This document shows positions 34,361 to 45,316 of a stretch of DNA of 64,000 nucleotides, piece after piece. The position numbers and the translations under genes are program-made. Source of the DNA: Pelagophyceae sp. CCMP2097. Its lineage: Eukaryota; Sar; Pelagophyceae. Position 1 is the stretch's first letter, and the number at the start of each line of letters is the position of its first letter. The notes beneath the pieces were generated by a model. It was not told the DNA's origin. It saw only the letters and a program-made list of their open reading frames with translations, and ran no database searches. The stretch spans positions 39,765-103,764 of the forward strand of contig MU657176.1 of assembly GCA_026770575.1 (NCBI GenBank). The letters are read 5' to 3'.

Positions 34361-34861
34361 TTATCGGTCGTCGCCGTCATCGGGCTCGGCGCGCTGTAGG
34401 CGGCCGTGGTGCGGCTCGGCGACGGAGAGGGCGTAGCGCTGCGCGTCTGCGACGGATATGATCCGCGCGCGGACGAGGTCGCCGGCGCGGAGCTCGCGCG
34501 CGAGGTCGAGGAGCACGACGTCGTCCGTCCCCGCCTGGAGCGGCGCCGCCGCGTCCTCGCGGCGCAGCGAGCCCTGCGCCGGGAAGTCGACGACGGCGCC
34601 GTCGACGGCGACGATGTCGAGGACTGCGTTGCTCGCGACGACGCGGTGCACGCGCGCGATGACTTCCGCGCCGACGCGCATCGCCGACCGGTTCGGTGCG
34701 GCCACGGAGACGACGCCGCCGCGCAGCTCGACGGCCCCGCAGAGCGCCGCGAAGATGCGTCCGTCGCGGACGTACGTGCCGTGGCCGCCGGCGAGGCCGT
34801 CGTCCACCGAAGCGAGGTCGAGCCCCGGCCAAACGACCGATGCGCTCTCGACGGCGAGCAT
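34361..34861 (-). CDS. Exosome cap subunit Csl4 (EXOSC1-like)
   Basis: Single exon, 166 aa. Csl4 caps the RNA exosome through an N-terminal domain and an S1 domain. Seen: GHGTYVRDGRIFAALCGAVE, then GAEVIARVHRVVASNAVLDI, SLRREDAA, and ELRAGDLVRARIISVADAQ, all in family order. The protein ends about 15 residues after the S1 core. The C-terminal zinc-ribbon-like segment of animal and yeast Csl4 is missing, making it about 30 aa shorter. A further exon was sought downstream on this strand and not found. ATG at 34861 is the first in frame. Confidence 0.8.
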   Translation of the reverse strand: MLAVESASVVWPGLDLASVDDGLAGGHGTYVRDGRIFAALCGAVELRGGVVSVAAPNRSAMRVGAEVIARVHRVVASNAVLDIVAVDGAVVDFPAQGSLRREDAAAPLQAGTDDVVLLDLARELRAGDLVRARIISVADAQRYALSVAEPHHGRLQRAEPDDGDDR

Positions 34862-35099
34862 GGCGGCGGCGCGCGCGGCGGCGCCGAAACGGCGAGGGCG
34901 ACGGCGGTGCTCGACGGGACCCCCGTAAGCTGCGCACTTGCGCGTCCTGCCTCGTGAGCGTCGTCGGTATCGCCAACTTGTGCGTTTAGCGAGTTTGTTG
35001 AATTTCAGCGCCGTAACGGCTTAATCTTTGAGAGTGAACGCCGGCCGTGCAGTGAGGAGTCGTGAGAGTGGCTTGGAATCCGTCTATACCTTAGGACCT

Positions 35100-36240
35100 C
35101 GTCCGTGTCCTCGTTGGACACGCTCCCTCCGCCAGGTACATACTCGGCGTCTCTTTCCTGCGGAAACCTGGGGAGGACTCCTTATCACTGCTCGTCGACG
35201 CCATACTCTGCCCCACTCTGCTCCGCTCGTCCACGACACGCGTCGATACGGAATATTCTTCCCCCCTTAAAAAACTTCTTACCCGGGCCGCTTTCGAATC
35301 GTCGGCTTGCTTCTTATCGGCTCGGCCCTGCTGGACCCCGTTTTTTCGCGAGGGTATGTACCACAGTATTTTGTAATAGGCCACGAACGTACCCGCGTAC
35401 CCCCACCTTTCGCTGCCGCCACTGGCCGTCGACGTACCCACGTACCCCAGCCGTGTCCACCCACCCCTTATTGTTGTTTCAGAAGACTGAATCAAATCTT
35501 TTTTTCGGCGAGACGCTTGATATTCAAATCTCAGTCACTCGGTCTCATCAGACGCCACGTGCGCGAGTACGATGGAGGCGCTTGGTCTGCCAGAGATGGT
35601 TGACGCACCGCAGCCGATGTCTGCTGCGGAGTTCGTCAAGCTGGACCATGCGGGCTTCCGGACCTGGCTTAAGGCCAACAACCTCGGTGATTTCGAGTCG
35701 ACCCTGCCTGCGTCTTCGGACCTCAAGCCCTCTGACCTGCTCTCGAACCTCTTCGAGACTGGGGCTCTGAACCTCAAGGCCATCCTCGACGACGAGGTCG
35801 GTGCTGGCGTCAACATCAAGCCACGCGGGGTCCCGTCGACTCCGCCGAAGAACTGAGACCCGTTTTCCGGGCCCGAAGGTTCGGAAGGTTTGTTTAATTC
35901 TTACTTATTGAGGTACCGCTCCGGGTTTTCCCAAGATGGTCGCCAAAGCGGTGCCCCGCGACGTACCCACGTACCCCAAAGAAACCACGCCGCTCCTGGC
36001 CGTCGACGTACCCACGTACCCCGTATAGGCGCGATAACTCGGCGCGCGGCGTCCTTTGCCCTTGGAAACCGTTCGATCTCTGGAGCGCCTTGTCTTCTTC
36101 TCTGCACGCCCTGCTCGTTCTCTGCTCGTCCACGTCCTGCTCGTCCACGACGCGCGCATCGCGTTGAAATTTCCCCCTAAATAACGTACCCACAAAATAC
36201 TGTGGTACATACCCTCGCGAAAAAACGGGGTGGACCCTGG
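35100..36240. repeat. Repeat island around a small ORF: 39-bp inverted repeats and ACGTACCC arrays
   Basis: Positions 35336-35374 and 36192-36230 are perfect 39-bp inverted repeats. Between them ACGTACCCACGTACCCC or close variants occur near 35390, 35433, 35962 and 36007. A related segment (GCTCGTCCACGAC.CGCG followed by a C-run) appears on both sides in direct orientation. Base composition is clearly less GC-rich than the neighbouring genes. No transposase seen. Confidence 0.8.
35572..35856 (+). CDS. 94-aa acidic protein inside the repeat island
   Basis: ATG at 35572 to TGA at 35856. Acidic, mostly helical, with a WLKANNLGDF segment that might suit a SAM-like or small helical-bundle domain, and a Pro-rich tail. 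No signal peptide or membrane segment. Codon third positions use more T and A than neighbouring genes. It sits in the centre of the 39-bp inverted repeats and repeated ACGTACCC tracts, so it may be carried by a mobile unit, or be a young gene. No family recognised. The frame continues upstream of the ATG as low-complexity sequence. Confidence 0.55.
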   Translation: MEALGLPEMVDAPQPMSAAEFVKLDHAGFRTWLKANNLGDFESTLPASSDLKPSDLLSNLFETGALNLKAILDDEVGAGVNIKPRGVPSTPPKN

Positions 36241-36347
36241 CACAATACCCTGGCGTCCAGGCACAGGACATATCCCGGGCGCCGTGAACTCGCGCATCCC
36301 CTCGCACGCGCGCTCGGATTGTCAGGGGCTGCCACGCTCGCAGCATC

Positions 36348-36473
36348 ATGCGACCCTCCTGCCTCTTCGTCCTCGCGGCCGCAGCGCTCTGCCTCAACGC
36401 GGCCGAGGGCCTCGCCCCGCCGCCGGGGGTGCGGCGTCGCCCCGGCGGCGGTGCAGGGCGGCGGCAACCATGA
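36348..36473 (+). CDS. Possible leader-peptide exon
   Basis: ATG at 36348 opens a hydrophobic leader (CLFVLAAAALCLNAAEGLAP) like the secretory and plastid leaders of other proteins here, then stops at 36471-36473. A 28-nt intron with GTGCGG donor and GCAG acceptor would extend it into NHDPAPEVVSAVAAAL, but such a short intron is doubtful. Weak candidate for a small secreted or plastid protein. Confidence 0.25.
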   Translation: MRPSCLFVLAAAALCLNAAEGLAPPPGVRRRPGGGAGRRQP

Positions 36474-36829
36474 CCCCGCCCCGGAGGTGGTCTCGGCCGT
36501 TGCGGCGGCGCTCTCGAGCATCGCCGAGGCAATCACAGCGCGGCCGCCGCCGCTGCAGCCGCCGCCGTGGTCTCGTGGTCGCTGCGAGCTCGAGAGGGCC
36601 ATATGTCGGCGGTCGCCAGCAGCCATATCAGCAAGGGATCGCCGCGCCAAGGGTATGGGAAATGAATCATTTATTAGGACTTTAGGACTCCAGCATAGGA
36701 ACTGTACGGTGCAGCGTGTGACGCGCGGCGAAGGGCCGTCGCGCAAGTCGCTGCGGGGAAGGAGGAAAGGAGGGGAGGGCCGCGTGCGCCGCGGTGGGTA
36801 ATTCGCGCGCCGCGGCGTCGCGGGCTTGG

Positions 36830-37841
36830 CTACTCGAGGTTGCGGCACCACGAGGCGGCACTGCCGCACTTCTTGTTGCAGTTGTCCTCGTTGTTGCAGA
36901 AGTGGTCTTCGTCCTTCTCCCAGGTTTTGCACGAGCCGCATTTGTGGTTCACTTTCTTGCCATAGTAGCAGCACTTGCCGCGGATGACACGCGGCACCTT
37001 GACCTCGCCGGCGCACCACTGGGCCTTGTCGCACTTCTGGTCGCAATTGTACTGAGACTGCGCGCAGAAGTGGCTCGGCGGCGCGATCTCGGAGCACGGC
37101 GCGCACGCCGACCCGCCCCAGTTCGTCGCCCACTGGGTAGACGCCGACCAGAGGCAGCAGTAGCCGTCGCGACCCGTCGACGTCGGGGCCAGCGTCGCGT
37201 CGCCCACGGGCTTGAGCGTCGGCTTTGGCGTCGGCTTTGGCGTCGGCGCGGACGTCACGGGCCCAGAGCTCGGGCACCACTTGCCCTTGCAGTCACCGAC
37301 ACAGTTCGCCTCGTCCTTCATGCAGTAGGGCGAAGTCGCGGGCGCGACGCACGGCGCACATGTGTTGCCCGGCCACGACGGGTCGTGCGAAAAGTAGCAG
37401 CAGGTGCCGTCGCCCGGCGTCGTCGGCGCCGTGGGCTCGGCCGTCGGCGAAAACGTCGGCGGCTTAGTCGTCGGCTTGGCGACGGGCTTGGCCGTCGGGT
37501 ACGACGTCGGCTTGGCCGTCGGGTACGCCGTCGTCGGCTTGGCGACGGGCTTGTCCGTCATGTCGCCGTCGCCGTCGCACCACGCGGCGTCCTTGCACAC
37601 TGACTCGCAGTTGTACTTAGACAGCGAGCAGTACTCGCCATCGGGCGACACGTCGTCGCAGGCCGCGCAGGCATTGCCTGGCCACGTCGTCGAGCTGCTC
37701 CACCTAAATTTGGGGACATGTTCGAGGAACCATCTCAAGAATGCACAAGCGATGAGCAGAAGCGGCGGCTCACAGGCAGCAGTAGCCGGCAAATGCCTGC
37801 GCGAGGCACAGCGCGAGGATCGACTTGGCAAGAGCAGGCAT
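36830..37841 (-). CDS. Secreted cysteine-rich repeat protein with Pro/Thr linkers
   Basis: Exons 37841-37774 and 37703-36830, 313 aa. A signal peptide (MPALAKSILALCLAQAFAG) leads into four related Cys-rich modules. Each begins with CC, has C..C about 12-16 residues later, then an NC...C...WC end (for example YNCESVCKDAAWC, YNCDQKCDKAQWC). The first two linkers are KPTTAYPTAKPT-like and probably O-glycosylated. Seven to eight Cys per module suggest a disulphide-knotted extracellular domain resembling small carbohydrate- or chitin-binding modules, but I do not recognise the family. The intron (donor GTGAGC, acceptor TTTAG) splits the first module. Probably cell surface or extracellular matrix. 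Confidence 0.75.
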
Positions 37842-38269
37842 CGTGACTTGGATCGGCTGTTGTGTTGTTGTGGTGGTCGCTGTGGTTTTTGTGTTCGGTG
37901 TAAATATTTAAAAAAAATGGTTTCGAGTTTCGGTCTTCCGAGTTTCGGGCCGAAACTTCGCAAAATTTGATTTTCTGACCGATCATCCTTTGGGTCCCTT
38001 GCCTCTCCAGCGATCTCTATTTGTCCGACTCGGTGATGATCACAGCGTCGAGGAACCCTACCCGTCGGCTTCGATCGTCCGGCGCCATTTCAGCGATGTA
38101 AACTGGGATTCTCTCAGAGGGCCCCCCCGCTGACACGCACGCGTCGCCCTGAGAGCCCGCAGCTGCATCTGCACTCTGTAGTCTTCGAAACACTGGAGTT
38201 CCCAACTGGGAGTTGAACACATTTCGGCGACGCGGAGGTGGCTCGTTGCCCGAGGGTGGCTCCTGCAGC
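37842..38269. other. Intergenic promoter region between divergent genes
   Basis: No gene seen. AT-richer segment near 37890-37980 next to the Cys-rich protein start contains FFXY-like repeated TTTCGGTCTTCCGAGTTTCGG, probably promoter or 5' UTR. Confidence 0.35.
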
Positions 38270-41217
38270 ATGAGGCTCGCGCTGGCGTTGTGGGCGTTGG
38301 CAGGGTGCGCCGCGTTCCAGGTCGGCGGGCGCCGCGGCGCAAACTTGATGCCGCGCGCCGGCGCGGCCACCGAGGCGGCCGTCGAAGAAGAACAGCGCGG
38401 AGATCCCGCGTCTACGCTCGATGCCTGCCTTCCTTGCGGCACGAGTCGCGCCTCGGACACCGCCTGGCGAGGGTATACAGACGTTCGTCGCGTACATGGT
38501 AGAGGTGCTTTAGGGTCGGCCGGCAGCACTTCATCCGCGACGTTGTATCTCGCGACGTCGCGGAGCGCAAGCACGCCGGCGGCATCGTGACGCGGTTCCC
38601 GCCCGAGCCCAACGGCTACCTGCGAGCCTCGCAGCGTCTCCGCATCGCGGCTCTCCGCCGTCGCGGGTCGGGCCGTGGGACGGGCGGGACGTAGGCACCT
38701 CGGCCACGCAAAGTCTATATGCCTCAACTTTGGCATCGCGCGCGAGTATGGGGGCGCGACGCACATGCGCCTAGACGACACGAACCCGGACAAGGAGCAC
38801 CCGGAGTACGCGGCGGCCATCCTCGAAGACGTCAAGTGGCTCGTCGGCGGCGCGGACGCGCGAGGCCCGCGTCCTGCAGAGGGGTGCACCACGCGCGTGC
38901 TTCCGACGCGCGCGACGCGGAAGCGTAGGGCTCGGCACCGTGGCGCGGCGAGGTGCGGCACGCCAGCGACTACTTTGAGACGATTTACCAGTGCGCCATC
39001 GCGCTGTGCCGCCGCGGCCTAGCCTACGTCGACGAGCAGTCGCCCGACGAGATGAAGCGGACGCGCGGCACGCTGACGACGCCCGGCGAGGACTCGCCCT
39101 TCCGAAACCGAAGCCCCGACGAGAGCGTGGCGCTGCTCGAGGCCATGCGCCACGCGGGCCCGCTGGCGGCGGCGCGCGCCGACGGCACGTACCCCGTGCT
39201 GCGCGCCAAGATCGATATGGCGTCGCCGAACATGAACTTGCGCGACCCGGCGCTGTACCGCGTCAAGCTGAGCGCGCACCCGCGCACGGGCGACGCGTGG
39301 CGGATTTACCCAATGTACGACTTTGCGCACGCGGCGTCGGACGCTCTCGAGGGCATCACGCACTCGCTCTGCACGCTGGAGTTTGAGGACCACCGGCCTT
39401 TATATGACTGGACGGTGGCCGCACTGCCCGAACTTCGAGACCCGGAATGGGTCGTCTGGACTTCTGCGGGCAACGACGCCGGCGGCTTCACCGGGGCGGC
39501 GCCGAAGTGGCTCGCGCCTCGGCAGATCGAGTTCTCCAGGCTGAACGTCCAGTACACTCTCATGTCCAAACGCAAGCTCATGAAGCTCGTGAATACGCAG
39601 ACTGTGGATGGGTGGGACGACCCGCGCATGCCGACGCTGTCTGCGATGCGCCGGAGGGGCGTGCCGCCCCAGGCCATCGTCGAGTTCTGCGAGCGCGTCG
39701 GCGTCAGCAAGGCGGACTCGAACATTGACCCGGTAATCCTCGACGACTGCGTCCGAGACGCTCTCGACGAAAAATCGCCGCGCGCCTTCGCCGTGCTCCG
39801 GCCTTTAAAGCTCGTCGTCGACAACTGGGACGCCTCCTTTGATGCGGACGCGGCGCTGCCGCTGGAGGCGCCGCGGCACCCGAAGCAAGAGGACCTCGGC
39901 TTTCGGCCCTTGTACTTTGGAAAAGACCTGGTCATCGACGCCACGGACTTCCACGACGCTTCGAAAGGCGCCGCGCCGCCGGGGTTCAACCGCCTCGTCG
40001 AGGGCGGCCGCGTGAGGCTGCGCTACGGCTACGTGGTACGGTGCGACTCCGTCGAGCGAAACGCAAAGGGCGACGCCGAGGTTTTGCGGTGCACCGTCGA
40101 GTACGACACGCGATCCGGCGCCAAGGGCGCCGGGCCGCGCGCCAAGGGCATCATCCACTGGCTGAATTGCGCAAACGCGGAGCCGGCGACGGTGCGCCTC
40201 TATGACCGACTCTTCGACGCCGTCTCGCCTCAAGGTTCGTGCCCGAAAGAGCGACCGGAAAGCCCCACGGGGTTGCCCGGACTCAACGCGGGGGCCTCAG
40301 CATACGCGCAGGCGAGCCCGAGGAGGTGAACGCGCAGTCGAAGACGACGCTCCTCGAGGCCCTCGTCGAAGGTGCGTCGCTTCGCAAGACTCCTGACCGG
40401 GGCCTTTGCGAGCTACATTTTAGGCGACGTCGCGGAGGACCCGTCGCGGACCTTTCAGTTTGAGCGGCTGGGGTACTTCATCCTCGACGCGGGGAGCAAA
40501 GGGGACGAAAAAGCAAAGGGCCTCGTCTTCAACCGCGTCGTGCCGCTCCGCGAGACCTGGGCCGCCGCGCCGGCCGAGGCCGTGCCGGCCGTCGCCAAGC
40601 CGGCCGCGGCCGCGGCCGAGGCGTCGAGCCCGGAGCTCGACGCAGCCGCGAAACTCGACCTCCGAGTCGGCCGCGTCGTCGCCGCCGTGCCGCACGAATC
40701 GTCGGACACGCTCTGGTGCTGCACCGTACAGCGCCGCGTCCCGCACCGCAGATGGTCGGCGCGGCATTTTCGACGGCCTTTGTCGACTGGCCTTTCTTAG
40801 GTCGACTTGGGCGAGTCCGCGCCGCGCGAGATCGGCGCCGCGCTGCGCGCGCGGTACGCCGCCGCCGAAGACCTCGTCGGCAAAGATGTCGTCGTCCTCG
40901 CCAACGTCAAGCCGCGCGCCCTGGCCGGATTCCAGTCGCACGGCGTCCTCCTCTGCGCCACGGCCGGCGGCTCAAGCCAACTCCTCGAGCCGCCTTCAAG
41001 CGCGGTGCCGGGCGACCGCGTCACGCCGGTCGGTTTCGCCGCATCGCCGGCCGCGACGCCGAACCAGCTCAACAACAAAAAGTTGTGGCAGCTTGCGCAG
41101 CCGCTCCTCACCACTTCCGGCGGGAAACCCTGCTTCAAGGACCTCGCGCTCGTCGGGCCCGACGGCGCGCCCTGCACCGTCCCCGAGACGTGCCCCGACG
41201 GCGCCACCGTCGCCTGA
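38270..41217 (+). CDS. Glutaminyl-tRNA synthetase fused to a C-terminal EMAPII-type tRNA-binding domain
   Basis: Seven exons: 38270-38472, 38514-38621, 38695 to about 38842, 38929-40234, 40312-40371, 40424-40725 and 40801-41217; about 847 aa. Charges tRNA-Gln. Seen: hydrophobic leader with CAAFQV, like a plastid presequence; [12 protein letters not shown]; class I motif [18 protein letters not shown] spanning a GC-AG intron (donor GCGAGC); [15 protein letters not shown]-like [12 protein letters not shown]; anticodon-binding barrel ending [12 protein letters not shown]. After an Ala/Pro linker comes [14 protein letters not shown]...[21 protein letters not shown], an OB-fold like Arc1p/EMAPII/Trbp111. 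All junctions but one hold phase. The third donor (GTCGGC) is weak and its position uncertain. The catalytic core resembles bacterial GlnRS. Confidence 0.88.
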
Positions 41218-41589
41218 GCTGAAGCGCGGGGGCTTCATTTTTTAATACGTCTCATGCGCCGGACCCCGCCACTCTCCGACCCTCGCATCTGCTCTCCGGT
41301 CGTCGCTTCTGGGATCCAAACTCGCATCTCTGGAGCCGTGGCTTCGCGGGTCCGACCTCGGTCACGTTAGTAAATGTCGCCGGCGCGGCCGGGATTGAAT
41401 TGTGCCGGCGTCGCCGTGCCGCCTCGGAGGCAGCCCTCGAGGCGCCGCTCGTGCGCGAGGCCTTTTTCATTCCCTCGCGGGGCGCGGCGCGCGTGCGGCG
41501 CCATTCCGTCTCGCTTGCCGCGTGTCGGTATCGCGCGCTTCCCGCCGCCTCAAAGTTTCTCGCCGTCTCTGCCCTTCGGCGTCGGCGGC

Positions 41590-43653
41590 TTAGTTGACCG
41601 CCGACCACAGCGCCGTGCACTTTTGGATCACGTACGGGTGGTACTTCTCCCCCTCCTCCTCCTCGTCGACGGGCGCCACAGCCGCGCTCTGCGGGGGAAA
41701 AGCGTCAACGACAAGGCGCGGCAAAGGAGAGACGCACCTTCATGTGAGCAAGCATCGTGTCCAGCGCCTTCTGCGTCCCAATCTCGCGGTTGCGGAACGG
41801 CAGCAGCATCGTCGTGATCTAGAAAAGGCGTGGGTGACGGGGGCTTCGATAGTGGGCCCTTTTTCACGGCAGACTCTTCGGTTTGTTTGGGCCCAATGCG
41901 ATCGGACGCGGCCTTGAAACGAAGTCGACGGGGAGGCCGTATCGGAGGACGGACTCGACGAAGGCTCGGACGACCTTGAGGTGGACCCAGGCCACGAACG
42001 CTTCCGCGAAGTGAGTCTTGCACCAGCGCACGATGCTCGCGTGGAGGCGCTGGACGTCGGCGGTGAGCTCGGCGCGCTCTGCGTCGCCTCGCTCGACGCG
42101 CGCCTCGTCGTATTCAAACTTGCGGACCGTAAAGCCCTTGTCCTTGGCAGCGGAAGTGTACGCCTCCACAAAGTCCACAAAGGCAGGCGTCTCAAAGTGC
42201 GCGCCCCCAGCCACGAACGCGCCAGAGGCCTGGTGACCCTTGAGCAGCGTCACCTACACGAGTGTCGTGGGAAGTCGAATCCGAGCGCCGGACGCTCGCG
42301 CAAAAAACGCCGCACCGTCCACAGCGCCTGGTCGCCGTCGACGAGGACTTTGGCGCTCGAGCCGGGCACCGCGGGCGAGCACGCGGCCGCGCCGGGCGTC
42401 GCGCCGGTGATCTAAGTGTGAGGGTCCGACGAGCGAACGGCACTTGATGGAGCAGTGACGAAAGGCGCTCCCGGGAGCGCCTCTCGGGCAATGACGACGG
42501 CCACCGCATCTCCAGGCGTGCACCTCGGTGATACCGCCTCTCACACCTTTGATCCCTGACGCTCGGGGTCTTGGACGCGGCCTCTCACGGAGCCGCCGGC
42601 GAACGACGCGTAGTTTGCGATCCAGTCCGCCTCCTTGGACTTTGGCACGGCGACGAGGAGCGTCGTCAGGTACTCGGACTCAACCAAAGCGATCTTGGCG
42701 ACGACGTCGGGCGTGAGCACCTCGTCGAGCGAGACGGTGGCCAGGTTCGCGCGGCCGTCGCCCTTCTTGCGCGACAGCGCGCCCTAGACGAGCGTCACAG
42801 GCAGCGCACCTGCTGCGAGGCGGACCCTTCCAAGGTTTCCAAATCTGGGCAAAGTCGATAGCCACCCTGGGAGCGGCCCCTCGGAGGGCGCGCGGTGAAA
42901 AAAAGGCCCTTTTTCAGAGGCCCCTCTCAGCGTCGACTAAGGCCTCTTCTCCCCACAGAGCTCATATACCACGTGCCTTGTTCATCAACGCCTAATTCCC
43001 ACGCGCCGCTCGGCCCCGGGTGCCGCGGTATTGGACGCACCAACTTTTGCGTCTTGTCGGCGAACGTCGCCGTCAACTGCTTGAGCTCGTCTTCAATCGC
43101 GCCGACGCCCTGCTGCAGGCCGGCGACGAGCTCCGGCAGTGGTCGGCGGTGCGGGTACTTGGCGTGCTCCCACGCAAACGCCGGCAGGTAGCGCTCCACG
43201 GGGACGGCGTCGATGAGCAGCGGCTCGCGCGCGGCCACCTATGGGACGTTTTTTCGGGCCCGAACCCGTTTCGGCCTCTGCGGGCGGCGGCCGGGCCAAC
43301 TCGAAGGGCAGCAGCGGCCGCGCCCTGGAGCCCAAGGCGTTGCGCGACGCACGGCGTGGCCGGCGATCTCGGCGTACTGGCGCTCGATCTTGCGCACCTA
43401 TTCCCTCGCGCTCGGTGGCTTGACTATTGTGGTTTCGAGGACGCACGGCGGTCTCGACGGCGGAGTCGATCTTCTCCATGTCGTCGGAGAGGGCCATGAG
43501 CGAGTCGAGGGTGCCGACGGTCAAGGACGGGATTTGCACCAGCGACCCCTTGGCCACGTCGTTCGTCGCGGAGCGCAGGCGCTCAAACGTCGCGTCCGAG
43601 GACGAGCCCTCGTTCGGCACCGTCAGCACCCAGAACTTGCCCGACGTCGCCAT
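41590..43653 (-). CDS. V-type H+-ATPase subunit C
   Basis: Eight exons, 43653-43447, 43397-43353, 43238-43041, 42783-42589, 42411-42316, 42253-41921, 41818-41738 and 41688-41590, 417 aa; every one ends in phase 0. Subunit C links the V1 motor to the Vo ring stator and controls reversible disassembly. Seen: start FWVLTVPNEGSSS, VRKIERQYAEIAGHAV, LLIDAVPVERYLPAFAWEHAKYP, VESEYLTTLLVAVPK, and the strongly conserved EAFVAWVHLKVVRAFVESVLRYGLP. It ends in ALDTMLAHM and an acidic EEEEEGEKYHPYVIQK tail. Five donors are GTGCGT or GTGCGG. The start lies 144 bp from the divergent Sof1 gene, so a shared promoter is likely. Confidence 0.95.
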
Positions 43654-43797
43654 GGCGAGACCGGAGGCGCGAGAGGTCCACAAAAGGCCACTCCAATCTA
43701 GGCCACGAGAGCCGTTGAAGGTTGTTGTACGTGCGGTTCTTTCGTCGATAAGAAAACCTCGCCGCGCTGCTCACGCCGCGACGGAGACGCCGCCAGC

Positions 43798-45222
43798 ATG
43801 AAGATCAAGGCGGTGGCGCGGTCGGAGCGCACGGAGACGCGGCAGTCGACGGCGGAGAAGATGGTCGAGCGCCGGAACCTGGACCCGCAGCACCACCCTT
43901 TTGCGCAGGCGCGCGAGTACACGCGCGCCGTCGTCGCGGCCAAGCTGGACCGCATGATGGCCAAGCCCTTCGTCTGCGCTTTAGATGCCCACGCCGACGG
44001 CATCACCTGCCTCGCCGCGCCGCGCACGGGTTCGACGGTGCAGCTCGTCTCGGGCGCGGCGGACGGCGAGGCGCGCGTCTGGGACCTCGCGCAGCGCAAG
44101 TGCGTCTGGCGCGCGCCGGCGCACGTCGGCGCCGTCAGAGCCGCCGTCCTCTGCCCGGCGGCCGACGCGTTCCTCACGTGCGGCGAGCGCTGCGTGCGCA
44201 TGTGGAAGTTGGAGGTCCAAGGCGACGACGACGCCGAGCCCGACGCCCAGGAGACGTGGACGTCCGCCTTTGGCGGCATCAACGACGTCGACGTCGCCTG
44301 GGGCTCGCGCACGGAGACGGCGTTTGCTACCGCGAGCACGGAGGGCACCGTCGAGTTGTGGGACGCCGCGCGGACAAACCCTATCAGAAAGTGGTCCTGG
44401 GGCTCAGACGCCGTCCTCCGCGTGCGCTGGAACCCCGCCGAGCCCGCCGTCCTCGCTAGTAGCGGCCGAGACCGCTCGTGAGTCTTCTGTTCAATATGGT
44501 GGCCTCTGGACCGCGCGACGACGTCGCAAACGATTAGGCTCGCGCTGTACGACGCGCGGCAGGCGGCGCCGCTGCGCAAGACGATTCTGACGTCGCGGGC
44601 CAACGGCCTTGCCTGGAACCCGCGCGAGCCGGGCGTCATCGTCGTCGGCTGCGACGACGGCAACGCACTCACCTTTGACGTCCGCAAGCTGGACAAGCCG
44701 CGCATGATCCACACGGATCACGTCCACGCAATTTTGGACGTGGCCTTTGCGCCGTCGGGCCTCGAGTTCGCGACGGCGGGCGCGGACCGCACGACGCGCA
44801 TCTTCCCCGCACGCGGCGGCGGCGGCCGGTCGCGCGAGTCGTACCACGCCCAGCGCATGCAGCGCGTCACGTGCGTGGCGTTTACCAGCGACGCATCGTT
44901 TTTGGTGACGGGGTCGGACGACGCGAACGTGCGCGTGTGGAAGGCCCAAGCGTCGGCCAAGCTCGGCCCCGTCTCTGGCCGCGAGCGCGCTTCGCTGGAG
45001 TACCGCGCTACCTTACTGAAGCGCCACCAGCACATGCCCGTCGTGCGCCGCATCGTGAAGCAGCGGAACTTGCCGAAGATGGTGAAAAAGATGAAGGAGC
45101 GCCAGGCCGAGGCGCGCGACCGCGAACGCGCAAAGCTCAACAGCACCATCGACCACTCCAAGCCGGGCGCCATCCAGCCCGTCGCCGCGCGCGCAAAGGC
45201 CGTCATCCGCGAACTCGACTAA
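43798..45222 (+). CDS. Sof1/DCAF13 U3 snoRNP-associated WD40 protein
   Basis: Exons 43798-44477 and 44538-45222, 454 aa; donor GTGAGT, acceptor ATTAG, phase 2. Needed for 18S rRNA processing in the small-subunit processome. Seen: Sof1 N-terminus MKIKAVARSER...NLDPQHHPFAQAREYTRA, seven WD repeats, and the characteristic C-terminus HMPVVRRIVKQRNLPK followed by the conserved basic helix KMVKKMKERQAEARDRE. It pairs functionally with SBDS in ribosome biogenesis, though the two genes are not adjacent. Divergent from V-ATPase subunit C. Confidence 0.95.
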
Positions 45223-45316
45223 GCTTGCGACCACTTTCAACCCGACCGGCGGGGGGGTCTACGGGGTCGCTCCCTCGACGGCGGTGGAAGTCCGGGTGCA
45301 AAATTCTTAGTGGGTC

